Shown here: positions 44,147 to 53,284 of the stretch, piece by piece
Position numbering within the stretch: the first letter of the stretch is position 1
Layout of the letters: the number at the start of each line of letters is the position of its first letter
Source of the DNA: Myxococcus dinghuensis
GTDB lineage: Bacteria; Myxococcota; Myxococcia; Myxococcales; Myxococcaceae
Assembly: GCF_024198235.1 (NCBI RefSeq)
Contig: NZ_JAKCFB010000024.1
Location: 62,001-126,000 of the forward strand
Length of the DNA: 64,000 bases
Reading direction: 5' to 3'
Made by a program: the position numbers and the translations under genes
The notes under the pieces: model-generated
The model's input: only the letters and a program-made list of their open reading frames with translations
What the model was told of the DNA's origin: nothing
Databases searched by the model: none

Positions 44147-46503
44147 CCGGTCACCGGTCGACGGTGCCACCACCACATGTCGGTCACGTAGACCAACCTC
44201 ATCCGCTTGGAGAGCGCACGCCCTTGGTCGTCGCGGGAGACCTTCCGGTACGCTGCGTCGGCGGCATCGACCAGGGCCTTGAGTTTGAACCCGAGTGGCT
44301 CGGGGCACTCTCGGACCGCGCGCTCCAACATGCTTCTACGAGTCAGGACCTGTTCGAACTCCTCGACGATCCACGGTATCGACTGCCCCTGCCCCGACGT
44401 GAAGAAGATCCAACTCCATAGCAACCCTTCGATAGAAAGAACGTCTGCCATCCCTTGTTCTTCGGAGCGCAGAGAGACCTGCTCCAACGCTGCTCGTTCG
44501 GCCTCGGAGAAAAGGGCATCCCACGGACCATTCTGCCTGGGTACTACCTCATGCGCCGGCATCTCCGTGTCCAGGACAGGCTCCGCCCTCATCGACGACA
44601 CCGAGCGCGGCCATGCCTCATTCACGCGCCGCTTCCCCTCAATCCTCATGACACTTCGAGGGACGGGCATCGACCTCGTCACGGGCGAGGCCATGTCGTC
44701 GCAGTGAGGAGGAACCCCCTCCACGACGCGCCCTTCACGCCGTGCCAGGTGATACACGAGCTGGTCGTCCAGCAGTCGGGAGCCCTGTCCGCGCAGGCTC
44801 AGCTCCACGAGCACGGAGAGGTCCTCGTCGCCTCCAAGCCGTGAGAGCGCCAGGATGGCCTCCTCGACATCGGGAGCAGAACGCGGCGTGGCTCCGAAGA
44901 AGGGAACACCGCATCGCTCCCGCGAAGGCGCCTGGGCGAGGACCTCGCTGAAGACGGGCCGACTGCCCTCCCCATCCAACACGCCGAGCCAATGAATCGC
45001 CTGGGCGCGCAACCCCGGGTCGTCCGGCGTGAGCGCCAGCTCCCGGAGCGACGGGAGCCGTTCACGCTGCCCTTGCTGGACCAAGCCCGCCAGCGCCTGC
45101 AACCGGACCTCGGGATGCGAGGAGTTCGACAGCATCAGCAGCCGGTCGAACCAGCCGTCGCCAGACTCACCGAGCCCCACCAGTCCGGCGATGGCCAGGG
45201 CTTGCAGCGCCTCGTCCGAGCCCTTCAACACAGCCAGGAACAGAGGACGCGAATCCGGCTGCCGGGTCCGCCAGGCAAGGAGCAGGACGTCCGCGAGCAG
45301 CGGCGCATTGTCGGGGTAGCGCAGCGCGACGAGCGCCCAGCGGATGACCACGGCGGGGTCGTGGTCCCACAGGTGCTCGAGCAAGTGACACCGAACCCAC
45401 GGCACCAATCCGACGTCACACAGCCCTCGGTACAACACGTGATGACGGGCCTCCCTCCACTCCCGCAGAACATCCAGCGCCCAGTTGAACGCGGGTGAGG
45501 GCCGATTCCTCCTCCGGGTCGAGAGGTACGCGAAGCTCCTGGCCCGGACCACGTGCCAGAGACGCTGGACCAGCTTGCCGTCGCCGAAGTGGGCTCGCAG
45601 GTCGTCCACGGACAGCATGAGCCCCTCCGCCGCCCGCTGACGCAGCTCGGGGCACGCCTCCATCAGTCGTGTCAGCTCGGCGCGTGACAGCCCCCAACAC
45701 GGAGCGATGACGTTCCGCTCCAGCTCATGCGCGGACAGGTCCTGGCACCACTCCACCAGCAGCGCCCAGGCCTCGGGACGCGCGCGCTGGGCGAGCGCCA
45801 CATCGAAGTTGCGCTGACCTCCCGAGCCACCCTGGTCCTCGAGAACGAAGCTGTCACTCCAATACCACCGCTCGAACAAGGCCTCTTCGAAAGCGGCGGG
45901 TTGAGGCACCCCGACACACGGGCGAAGGCACCGCGCCTGGTCTTCGTCGAGCCAGGCCAGGTTCAGCCGATGCCTCCTCGTCAACCCTCGCAATCCCTCC
46001 ACGCGGCGCCGCTCCCGGGTCGTGATGAGGAGGCGCGCCCGGTCATCCGGCGTCAACTGCTCGAGCAATCCTTCCATCGTGGGCCCGAAGGCCTCGAGCC
46101 TCGCGAAGAGCAGGAGGTATTCGAGCGAGAGCCCCGTGGCGCCCGTCCGCGTGTGCTCCTCGTGGAGCTGGACGAACTCCTCCTGGGACAAGCGCAACCC
46201 CAGCTTCGACCCGACACGCAATGCCGTGTCTCGAAGCGCCTCATCCGCCTCCGAATCGAGGAGCAGGGCCTTCAAGAACGGGAGCCGCGCCTCATCACCG
46301 ACGAGGCCGAGCAGCCAGAGCGCCCGGCACCTCGGCCCCACGGGTTCCGCGGGCGTCTCGTCGAACAGGGTACGCAACTGCGCGCGGAGACTCTCGCGCG
46401 AGGACCACTTCAACCTGGACTGCGCTGACACATGGCACGCCGACTTGGGTCCGGCTGGCGAGACCGACCGCGAACACGCGGGGAGGCCCTCAAGATAGGG
46501 CAC
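44122..46503 (-). CDS. Large HEAT-like repeat protein
   Basis: The protein has 793 residues from GTG 46503; the start is uncertain, and another GTG about 25 codons in is possible. Most of the chain is pairs of amphipathic helices with patterns such as 'ALWLLGLVGDEARLPFLKALL', 'ALQALAIAGLVGLGES' and 'VRLQALAGLVQQGQ', a HEAT/armadillo-like solenoid. There is no signal peptide. The C-terminal 150 residues are not repeat-like and contain a Trp run ('TDMWWWHRRPVTG'). I do not recognise a named family; proteins of this style often accompany bacterial contact-dependent or stress systems, but nothing beside it supports that here. Confidence 0.72.
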   Translation of the reverse strand: MPYLEGLPACSRSVSPAGPKSACHVSAQSRLKWSSRESLRAQLRTLFDETPAEPVGPRCRALWLLGLVGDEARLPFLKALLLDSEADEALRDTALRVGSKLGLRLSQEEFVQLHEEHTRTGATGLSLEYLLLFARLEAFGPTMEGLLEQLTPDDRARLLITTRERRRVEGLRGLTRRHRLNLAWLDEDQARCLRPCVGVPQPAAFEEALFERWYWSDSFVLEDQGGSGGQRNFDVALAQRARPEAWALLVEWCQDLSAHELERNVIAPCWGLSRAELTRLMEACPELRQRAAEGLMLSVDDLRAHFGDGKLVQRLWHVVRARSFAYLSTRRRNRPSPAFNWALDVLREWREARHHVLYRGLCDVGLVPWVRCHLLEHLWDHDPAVVIRWALVALRYPDNAPLLADVLLLAWRTRQPDSRPLFLAVLKGSDEALQALAIAGLVGLGESGDGWFDRLLMLSNSSHPEVRLQALAGLVQQGQRERLPSLRELALTPDDPGLRAQAIHWLGVLDGEGSRPVFSEVLAQAPSRERCGVPFFGATPRSAPDVEEAILALSRLGGDEDLSVLVELSLRGQGSRLLDDQLVYHLARREGRVVEGVPPHCDDMASPVTRSMPVPRSVMRIEGKRRVNEAWPRSVSSMRAEPVLDTEMPAHEVVPRQNGPWDALFSEAERAALEQVSLRSEEQGMADVLSIEGLLWSWIFFTSGQGQSIPWIVEEFEQVLTRRSMLERAVRECPEPLGFKLKALVDAADAAYRKVSRDDQGRALSKRMRLVYVTDMWWWHRRPVTGYPGVDLN

Positions 46504-46639
46504 CCACCGCCCACCTGCAATCCAGCACCTTCACGGGCACCCATCCACCGTCGTGCGCGCTGTACAGCCATCAAATCCACGGATGGCTCATCAGTTCTTG
46601 CGACTGGTCCGTGGATGGCACGGCGGGCAGTGAAGAGAC

Positions 46640-47641
46640 ATGCCCGCGACACCCGCACAGCCCGAAGCCCCTCGCTCCCTCCGCGACACCGCGCTGACGC
46701 TCGGGCGCGTGTTGATTCCCGTGGGGGCGCTGGTGAGTCTCTGGCCCGGCGTGTCCACGGCGGTCGCGCTGGTCGCCGGGATGCTGGTGGCCCTGAGCGT
46801 GGGCAACCCCTATGCGGCGCTCACCCGTCGCGCGACGCACATGCTGCTGTCCCTCTCCGTGGTGGGCCTGGGCGCGGGCATGGACCTGCGCGTGGTGGCC
46901 GCGGAGGGCGCTCGCGGCGCGCTCTACACGGTGGTGGGCATCGCCACGTGTCTGACGCTCGGGGCGCTGCTGACGCGGTGGCTGGGTGTTTCGCGCGGAG
47001 CAGGGCTGCTCATCAGCATCGGCACGGCCATCTGCGGAGGCAGCGCCATCGCGGCGATGGTGCCCGTGTTGCGTCCTCGGGAGGAGGACGTGTCCATCGC
47101 GCTGGGGACGGTGTTCCTGCTCAACGCCGTGGCACTCTTCGTCTTCCCCATCGTGGGACAGGCCGTGGGGCTGGATGCTCGCCAGTTCGGCCTGTGGAGC
47201 GCGCTGGCCATCCACGACACCAGCTCCGTGGTGGGCGCGGCCATGCGGTACGGGCCGCAGGCGCTGGAGGTGGCCACCACGGTGAAGCTGGCGCGCGCGC
47301 TGTGGATCGTCCCGCTGACGTTGGCCGTGGGCTCCTGGCTCCGGCGAACGGGAAGGACGCCCGCGCAAGGGCAAGGGCCCGCGCGCAGGCCGTGGTTCAT
47401 CCTCGGCTTCCTCTCCGTGGCGGCCCTGGTGACCTGGGTGCCCTCGCTCCAGCCCGCGGGACTCGTCGTGACCCACGTGTCCCAACGAGTCCTCGTGCTG
47501 ACCCTGTTCCTCATCGGAGCCGGCTTCTCGCGGCAGGCCCTCCGCTCCGTGGGCCTCGAGCCGCTGGCCCAGGGCATCACCCTGTGGCTCTGCATGGCGG
47601 GCCTGAGCCTGGGAGCCCTCGTCCTCCACGTCATCACGTGA
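46640..47641 (+). CDS. YeiH-family putative sulfate exporter
   Basis: The protein has 333 residues with about ten hydrophobic segments. The UPF0324/YeiH signature blocks are present: 'NPYAALTRRATHMLLSLSVVGLG', 'GTAICGGSAIAA', and 'LWSALAIHDTSSVVGAAMRYG'. YeiH relatives are proposed exporters of sulfate or related anions. ATG 46640 follows a weak AAGAGA. A LysR regulator is encoded just beyond its stop on the other strand; yeiH is commonly paired with a LysR gene (YeiE), usually divergently rather than convergently. Confidence 0.87.
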   Translation: MPATPAQPEAPRSLRDTALTLGRVLIPVGALVSLWPGVSTAVALVAGMLVALSVGNPYAALTRRATHMLLSLSVVGLGAGMDLRVVAAEGARGALYTVVGIATCLTLGALLTRWLGVSRGAGLLISIGTAICGGSAIAAMVPVLRPREEDVSIALGTVFLLNAVALFVFPIVGQAVGLDARQFGLWSALAIHDTSSVVGAAMRYGPQALEVATTVKLARALWIVPLTLAVGSWLRRTGRTPAQGQGPARRPWFILGFLSVAALVTWVPSLQPAGLVVTHVSQRVLVLTLFLIGAGFSRQALRSVGLEPLAQGITLWLCMAGLSLGALVLHVIT

Positions 47642-47656
47642 GGCCGCGGGGTCCCC

Positions 47657-48571
47657 TCACGCATGGGATGGCGAAGGGGGCGCCGCGCGCGCATGGCGCA
47701 GGAAGTGGCCCGCGATGCCGGCGGGGACATCCACCGGGAGCACCCAGGAGAAGGTCCGCCGCACCCGCAGGTCGGGCAGGGGGAGCACTCGGAAGCGCCC
47801 CGAACCCAGCTCCGCCTGGATGCTCCAGCGCGAGAGGAACCCCACCCCCAACCCCGCCGCCACCGCGCCCTTGATGGTCTCGGTGCCACCGAGCTGGAGG
47901 TCTCCCGCCTGGGGACCGCGCCTCACGCCGGCCCGCTTCAGCGCGCGCTCCAGCACCGCGCGGGTACCCGACCCCAGCTCGCGCCAGAGCAGCGGCACCG
48001 TCTGGAGCATGTCGAGGGTCCGCACCCGCAGAAGCTCCCCGGGAGCGTGCGTGGCGACGACGGGCAGCAGCTCGTCGTCCAGGTAGTGCTCCAGGCGGAG
48101 GCCGGCGGCGCGGGCATGCCCCTCCACCAACCCCAGCGGCGCCCGGCCCTCCCCCACCCAGCCGAGCACCTGCTCGGAGTTGCCCACCTCCAGGCGCACC
48201 CGCAGTCCCCGGTGCACGCGCAGGAAGGACGCCAGCAGGTCCGGGACGACGTAGCTGGCCAGCGTGGTGCTCGCGGCCAGCACGAGCTCGCCCTTCAGGA
48301 CGTCCTCACCCGCCACCGCGAGCGCGGCCTCCTCCAGGAGTTGATGGTGCCGCTGCGCATACGCCAGCAGGCGCTGTCCGGCCTCGTTGAGGCGAACGCC
48401 ACGCGCCGTGCGCACCAACAGGGGCTGGCCGCATTCGCGCTCGAGCTGTCGGATTTGAGCGGTGACGGCGGGCTGGGACAGGTGCAGCAACCGGGACGCC
48501 GCGGACACCTGTCCCGTGGTCGCCACCACACGGAAGGTCTCGAGGCGGCGGGGGTCCAGGCGGTTGCTCAA
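47657..48571 (-). CDS. LysR-family transcriptional regulator
   Basis: The regulator has 304 residues from a TTG start with GGAG 6 bases upstream. The N-terminal winged helix is typical: 'RRLETFRVVATTGQVSAASRLLHLSQPAVTAQIRQLE' region (residues 8-44). The C-terminal ligand-binding domain includes 'ASTTLASYVVPDLLASFL' and 'IKGAVAAGLGVGFLSRW'. The neighbouring YeiH-type gene is the most likely target, by analogy with YeiE/CysB-like pairs. It converges on that gene with a 15-base gap, so it is not under the same promoter. Confidence 0.92.
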   Translation of the reverse strand: MSNRLDPRRLETFRVVATTGQVSAASRLLHLSQPAVTAQIRQLERECGQPLLVRTARGVRLNEAGQRLLAYAQRHHQLLEEAALAVAGEDVLKGELVLAASTTLASYVVPDLLASFLRVHRGLRVRLEVGNSEQVLGWVGEGRAPLGLVEGHARAAGLRLEHYLDDELLPVVATHAPGELLRVRTLDMLQTVPLLWRELGSGTRAVLERALKRAGVRRGPQAGDLQLGGTETIKGAVAAGLGVGFLSRWSIQAELGSGRFRVLPLPDLRVRRTFSWVLPVDVPAGIAGHFLRHARAAPPSPSHA

Positions 48572-48737
48572 GGGAGTCTCCAGGCGGGGTGTCCCAACCA
48601 GGCGGGCCTGCCTCGCTTCATCGAGGGCGAAGCCGCGACTCCAGGAAGTGTCCCACGAAAGGGAGCAGATGCCCCGCGAGACTTCTCGGGCACCCGAGAG
48701 GGCGGAGGCACGCGGCCCTCCGCCCTCCGGAGCGACG

Positions 48738-50147
48738 TCAGCGCAGCGCGGGCGTGACGACCTTCAACTGCGGCTTCACGGTCTTCAGGTCGCCCACGAC
48801 GACGAACGTCATCGAGTCACGCACCAGCGTCTTCGCCGCCGCCTGCTGCACCTGCTCCGGCGTGACGGCCATCACCGCCTGCACGTAGTCGCGAATGTAC
48901 GCGTCCGACAGGCCATGCAGGTCCACGAACGCCAGTTGGTTGATGATGCCCTCGCGCGACGCGTTCTCCAGCAGGAACGTCCCCGCCAGGTAGTTCTGCA
49001 CGGAGCGCAGCTCGTCCGCGGGCGGCGGCGTCTTCCGCAGCGACTCCACCTCGCCCAGGATCTCCTTCAACGACTCACCCGTGACGGCGGTCGTCACGTC
49101 CGCGCGCTGCACCCAGAAGGCATCGTCCGGGTGCAGGGTCACCATGCTGATGGGCGAATACGAATACCCGCGCTTCTCGCGGATGTTCGCGGTGATGCGC
49201 GAGCTGAAGTAGCCACCGAGCAGGACGTTCATCACCCGCTGCTGGATGTAGTCCGGGCTGGTGGGCGACACGGCCTTCACCGCGACACGCACCGTGGACT
49301 GCACCGCGCCTGGGCGGTCGATGAACTGCACCGTCTTCGCCACCTTCTGCTTGGGTACGTTGCGCACGCGCGCGGCCCCCGCCTTCCAGCCGGAGAACGC
49401 GTCCCGCACCGCCTTCTCCACCGCCGCCGCGTCGAAGCGCCCGACGATGTAGAGCCGCGAGCGGGCCGCGCCCACGTTCGCGTCGTAGAAGGCCCGCACC
49501 AGCTCCGGCGTGTACCCCTTGAGCATCGCCTCCGTGGGGAACGTGCGCCCGTACGGGTGGTCCCCGTAGAGCGACTGCGCGAGCTTCTCGTCGGCGAGCA
49601 CCTGCGGCTGGCTCTTGTAGATGGCCATGTCGCGCAGGAGGTCGCCCTTCAAGCGCTCCACCTGCGCGGGCGCGAAGGTGGGGTTCATCGCGACGTCCGC
49701 CACCAGCGCCACGGCCTCCGGCGCGGACTCGGACAGCACCTCCATGCCGATGGCGCTCTGGTCCTGGCGCGTCGACACGTTGAGCGAGCCACCCAGCAGC
49801 GCCGCCGCCTGGGCGATCTGCTCCGCCGACCGGGTGGTGGTGCCCTCCGGCAACAGCCGCCCCATCAGGTCCGCGAGCCAGGTCTCGTTCGTCTTCTCGT
49901 GGATGTTGCCCGTATCCACCATCAGCCGGATGGTGACCATGGGCATGTCGCCATAGGGCACCATGGAGACCTGCAAGCCATTGTCGAGCTTCAGCTCCGT
50001 GCGGGCCGGCGGATTGAACGGCTTGGGCGCGCCCGCCACGGGCGGCGCCTCCTTCACGGGGGCCTGGGCGAGCACGACCGGCGAGGAGACCAGCCCGAGC
50101 ACCATCAGCGCGGGCACGATGCGAGTGCGAAGGGAGTTCATGTTCAT
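48738..50147 (-). CDS. M16-family peptidase-like protein, non-catalytic subunit
   Basis: The protein has 469 residues with a signal peptide ending near 'VVLAQ'. AGGAGA precedes ATG 50147. The two-domain M16 fold is evident ('LDNGLQVSMV', 'LYIVGRFD', 'LLGGYFSSRITANIREKRGYSYS'), and the Arg-Tyr pocket of M16 partners is kept. At the expected zinc site the sequence reads E-T-W-L-A-D-L-M where H-x-x-E-H should be, so it cannot bind zinc in the usual way. It starts 12 bases after the stop of the catalytic partner. The two probably assemble as a heterodimer with this chain as the substrate-binding half, as in mitochondrial processing peptidase. Confidence 0.88.
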   Translation of the reverse strand: MNMNSLRTRIVPALMVLGLVSSPVVLAQAPVKEAPPVAGAPKPFNPPARTELKLDNGLQVSMVPYGDMPMVTIRLMVDTGNIHEKTNETWLADLMGRLLPEGTTTRSAEQIAQAAALLGGSLNVSTRQDQSAIGMEVLSESAPEAVALVADVAMNPTFAPAQVERLKGDLLRDMAIYKSQPQVLADEKLAQSLYGDHPYGRTFPTEAMLKGYTPELVRAFYDANVGAARSRLYIVGRFDAAAVEKAVRDAFSGWKAGAARVRNVPKQKVAKTVQFIDRPGAVQSTVRVAVKAVSPTSPDYIQQRVMNVLLGGYFSSRITANIREKRGYSYSPISMVTLHPDDAFWVQRADVTTAVTGESLKEILGEVESLRKTPPPADELRSVQNYLAGTFLLENASREGIINQLAFVDLHGLSDAYIRDYVQAVMAVTPEQVQQAAAKTLVRDSMTFVVVGDLKTVKPQLKVVTPALR

Positions 50148-50159
50148 GTCGCGGTCTCC

Positions 50160-51593
50160 TCAGGGGGCCTGGGTCTTCGCGGCGGCCGCGGGCGCGGGCG
50201 TCACCGTGAGGATGGTGCGGTTCTCGCGGCGCAGGTACTCACGCGCCGTCTTCTGGATGAGCTCCGGCGTCACCTTCATCAGCTCGCCCTCGAGGCGGTT
50301 GACGCGCGACGGGTCGTCGTAGAAGAGCGCGAACGACGCCAGCAGGTCCGCCCGGCCGAAGCCGTACAGCGACTCCACCTGCCGGTAGAGCTGCGAGCGC
50401 GCCTTCACCCGGGCCCGCGCCAGCGTCGCCTCGTCGAGCGGCTTCTCGCGCAGGGCCTCCACCGCCGCGTCGATCTCCTTCACGATGGCGTCCGGTGCCG
50501 TGGCCTGGTCGTGGTACAGGTACGCCGTCCACTGCATGGGCCCGAAGTAGTTCCACGGGTTGCCCAGCTGGTTCACCCCACCCTGCACCTCGCCCGTCAG
50601 CCCCTTCTGCTGCACGAGCCGCTGGTAGAGCGCGCTGTCGTTGTCCTGCACCAGCACCTGGTCGATGAGCGCCATCGCGTAGTGCTCGGGCGTGCCCGGC
50701 GACGGCATGTGGTAGCCCACCGCGAGGGCCGGGCGCTGCGCCAGCGCGTCCTGCTTGTCGCGCCGCTTCTCCTGCTCCTGGCGCGGCTCGGAGATGTCCG
50801 GCTTCTTCGGCTGCTCCATCTTGGGCAGCGCGGAGAAGTACTTCTGAACCCAGCCCTTCACCTGCTCGGGCTCGAAGTCACCCACCACCACCAGCACGGC
50901 GTTGCTCGGCGCGTAGTACGTCTTGAAGAACGAGCGCACGTCGTCCAGCGTCGCCGCCTCCAGGTCCTTCAGGTCGCCGTAGAAGTTGTGCGCGTTGTAC
51001 CAGTTGGTGTTCGCCGCCTGCGGCATGTCCAGCCACGGGAAGCCGCCGTACGGCTGGTTGAGGACGTTGACCTTCACCTCGTTGGCCACCACGCCCTGCT
51101 GGTTCTTCAGGTTCTCCGGCGTCACCTCCAGGCTTCGCATCCGGTCCGCCTCGGCCCAGAGCATCGTCTCCAGCGCGTTGGCCGGGACGATTTCGAAGTA
51201 GTTGGTGAAGTCGAACCGCGTGGAGCCGTTGAGCACGCCGCCGTTCTTCTGGATGAGGCGGATGAACTCCATCTTCCCCAGGTTGCGCGAGCCCTGGAAC
51301 ATCATGTGCTCGAACAGGTGCGCGAAGCCCGTGCGGTCCTTCGGCTCGATGCGGAAGCCGATGTTGTAATAGACAGCCACCGTCGCCGTGGGCGCCGTGG
51401 TGTCGCGCGACAGGACCACCTTCAAGCCGTTGTCGAGCTTGAAGTAGTCCACGGGTACCTGGAATCCCGCCTTGGGGGCCTCCGCCACCGGAGGCGCCTC
51501 CGTCACCGGAGCCGGCGACGGCTTCGATGCCTCCTGCGTGGTCGCACACCCCGTGAGCGCGGCCAGCGCTACCGCTCCCAACATGCTTCGCAT
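50160..51593 (-). CDS. M16-family zinc metallopeptidase, catalytic subunit
   Basis: This is a 477-residue lipoprotein (lipobox L-T-G-C near residue 16). GAGGAGG precedes ATG 51593. The zinc motif H-L-F-E-H is at 92-96, with Glu95 as base and Glu172 in 'VVANEVKVN' as third ligand at the usual spacing. It is the first gene of a pair with the zinc-less homologue at 48738. The lipid anchor suggests that the pair works in the periplasm or at the outer surface, degrading peptides (inference). Confidence 0.92.
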   Translation of the reverse strand: MRSMLGAVALAALTGCATTQEASKPSPAPVTEAPPVAEAPKAGFQVPVDYFKLDNGLKVVLSRDTTAPTATVAVYYNIGFRIEPKDRTGFAHLFEHMMFQGSRNLGKMEFIRLIQKNGGVLNGSTRFDFTNYFEIVPANALETMLWAEADRMRSLEVTPENLKNQQGVVANEVKVNVLNQPYGGFPWLDMPQAANTNWYNAHNFYGDLKDLEAATLDDVRSFFKTYYAPSNAVLVVVGDFEPEQVKGWVQKYFSALPKMEQPKKPDISEPRQEQEKRRDKQDALAQRPALAVGYHMPSPGTPEHYAMALIDQVLVQDNDSALYQRLVQQKGLTGEVQGGVNQLGNPWNYFGPMQWTAYLYHDQATAPDAIVKEIDAAVEALREKPLDEATLARARVKARSQLYRQVESLYGFGRADLLASFALFYDDPSRVNRLEGELMKVTPELIQKTAREYLRRENRTILTVTPAPAAAAKTQAP

Positions 51594-51904
51594 CGGACCT
51601 CCTCGAAGGACCTCGTGTCGTTACCGAAGGACGCAGCCACTACGTCGATATCGCACCCCGATTGCCAAAGTTCCGGAGCCCTCGCAATGGAACAAATCCA
51701 CGCGCACCCATGACGCGCGACGTTGACCTCTCCGCGCCTCATGACCCCACCGTCACCTGGCGGACACTCGCCTGGAGGAACGCCAATCCCTGCCACGCGC
51801 CTCGACGGGCTCGACCCAGGTTTTGCGGTTTTGTGGCTTGAGCAAGATAATCACGTCTGCCGGCTCACGCTCCGTGAGCAGGGCACCCGCTGCGTGGAGA
51901 CACC
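51594..51904. other. Divergent intergenic region with a promoter
   Basis: 311 bases between the M16 gene and the Cys-rich mini-protein gene, less GC-rich than the window average. It holds a promoter for the rightward gene at 51823-51851; a leftward promoter is not clear. Confidence 0.5.
51823..51851 (+). promoter_or_regulatory. Putative sigma-70-type promoter
   Basis: TTGCGG and GATAAT separated by 17 bases; the -10 differs from consensus at one position. A start site near 51858 would leave a leader of about 46 bases before ATG 51905, with GGAGA as the ribosome-binding site. Confidence 0.45.
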
Positions 51905-52207
51905 ATGAATCCGTTCTCGAAGAAGCTGCTGCTCGCAGGCGCCGCGCTGTTGCTGACCCCGCTGACCGCCTCCGCGCTACCGGAGGACTGTGACACGGCC
52001 TGTGAGCCCACCACGCCCTGCTGGGTGCGGTGTGCCCTGCCCTGGAACACGACCATCGTCACGTGTGGTGTGTGGGTGGAGGAGTACTCCGTCGGGACGT
52101 GTGGCGAGACGCTGACCGCGCCCTCCGAGGAGCCGCGCGCGTCGGTGGAGCCACAGGTGCCGGTGTGCGCCGAGCCGATGACGCGCGTGTCCGCGGCGAC
52201 GCCGTAG
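51905..52207 (+). CDS. Small secreted Cys-rich protein
   Basis: The product has 100 residues with a clear signal peptide ending near 'TASA'. The mature chain of about 75 residues has seven Cys ('DCDTACEP', 'PCWVRCALP', 'TCGVWV', 'GTCGE', 'PVCAEP'). The GGAGA ribosome-binding site and the promoter described upstream fit this start. I know no named family. Its size and Cys content would suit a disulfide-stabilised secreted effector or structural peptide, but sequence alone does not decide. Confidence 0.72.
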   Translation: MNPFSKKLLLAGAALLLTPLTASALPEDCDTACEPTTPCWVRCALPWNTTIVTCGVWVEEYSVGTCGETLTAPSEEPRASVEPQVPVCAEPMTRVSAATP

Positions 52208-52225
52208 CCCGGCCCGGAGGCAGAC

Positions 52226-52259
52226 GGCCCCGCGCTCCCTGATACCGGGAGGCGGGGCC
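52226..52259. terminator. Strong hairpin between convergent genes
   Basis: An eight-pair stem (ggccccgc/gcggggcc) continues, after one bulged base, into five more pairs (ctccc/gggag) with a 7-base loop. It lies between the stops at 52207 and 52283. There is no T tract. Confidence 0.5.
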
Positions 52260-52282
52260 GGGTCACACGGAGCGCGCCGCGC

Positions 52283-53050
52283 CTACCACTGCGCGGGGTC
52301 CGCGTCCGCGAAGGTCGTGCCCACGCCGATCTCGTCGAACCAGACGCTGCGCGTGCCCTGGCTGCCCTGCATGGAGCCGCTGTCGTGCCAGCCATTGGCA
52401 TACAGGCCCACGCGGAACTGGAAGGCGCGGTCGTCCGCCACGGTGGTGACCAGGTTGTACTGCTCCAGCACCTTCACGCCGTCGAACCACAGCTTGTAGT
52501 AGCCGCTGTCGTCGCTCGCCCACTTCGCCTGGATGACGACCTTGTGCCACTCGCCCGCCGTCACCGTGGCCAGGTTGCCGAAGGTCACCGTCTTCTGGTT
52601 GCACACGGTGCCCTGCTTCACGCGCGTGAAGAGCTGGTTGCCCTGGAGCCACACCATGCTCGACGGCATGTAGTCGTCGCAGCCCGTGTCGGAGAAGTCC
52701 GCGATGAACTGGGCGATGTTGTAGGACTGCGGCTGGAACTGCCAGTCCTGCTGGAGGCGGAACGCGAAGCCGTAGAAGCCCATGTCGCCCCGGCGGTACA
52801 CGTTCGTCTTCATCACCTCCGAGTGGTAGCGGCCGGTGTACGCGGGGTCGTAGACCTGCGTGGCCTTGATGGCCGTGGGGCCTTCGTAGGTGACGTTGGT
52901 CACCTCCAGCACGGAGCCGTTGTGCTCGCTGCTGACGGCGTTCCAGCCGGACAGCGTGCCCGTGTTGTGGAACAGCGCGGCGGCCTCCGCCACCAGGCTG
53001 AACGCGAGCAGGGATGCGCCGACAGCCACGCCGACATTCTGGATCTTCAT
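52283..53050 (-). CDS. Exported polysaccharide lyase-like protein
   Basis: The product has 255 residues with a signal peptide ending near 'AEAAA'. The mature part is a beta-jelly-roll with features of polysaccharide lyases of the PL20/heparinase-I-like group: 'RYHSEVMKTNVYRRGD', 'FYGFAFRLQQDWQFQP', 'HKVVIQAKW', and a late 'WFDGVKV' strand. These enzymes cut uronic-acid polysaccharides by beta-elimination. Catalytic residues cannot be assigned with confidence, so a non-catalytic carbohydrate-binding role remains possible. Confidence 0.65.
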   Translation of the reverse strand: MKIQNVGVAVGASLLAFSLVAEAAALFHNTGTLSGWNAVSSEHNGSVLEVTNVTYEGPTAIKATQVYDPAYTGRYHSEVMKTNVYRRGDMGFYGFAFRLQQDWQFQPQSYNIAQFIADFSDTGCDDYMPSSMVWLQGNQLFTRVKQGTVCNQKTVTFGNLATVTAGEWHKVVIQAKWASDDSGYYKLWFDGVKVLEQYNLVTTVADDRAFQFRVGLYANGWHDSGSMQGSQGTRSVWFDEIGVGTTFADADPAQW

Positions 53051-53284
53051 GGGGGTCCGAGGAGTGCGGTGGACGGCCCGGACACCCGCTCCCCACCACG
53101 CGTGGAGCGGACCCGGACCGCCAGGAGAATTCCTGGTATTTCCGCATATACTCGTCTCCTGGGTTGGCGGCAGCGTCTTCGACCCGCGAGGTCCCGGGCT
53201 GTTGGCTGGCGAGCAGGGGACGGGAGGTGGCGGGCCTGCTTCGGGAGGAGCGGCGAGGCGGGGCTCGCACTATGGTGGGGGGCG

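Noticed and set aside
48462..51713. Plus-strand open frame of 1083 codons opposite the M16 pair
   Set aside because: No domain, His/Arg-rich, and both M16 genes are clear on the other strand.
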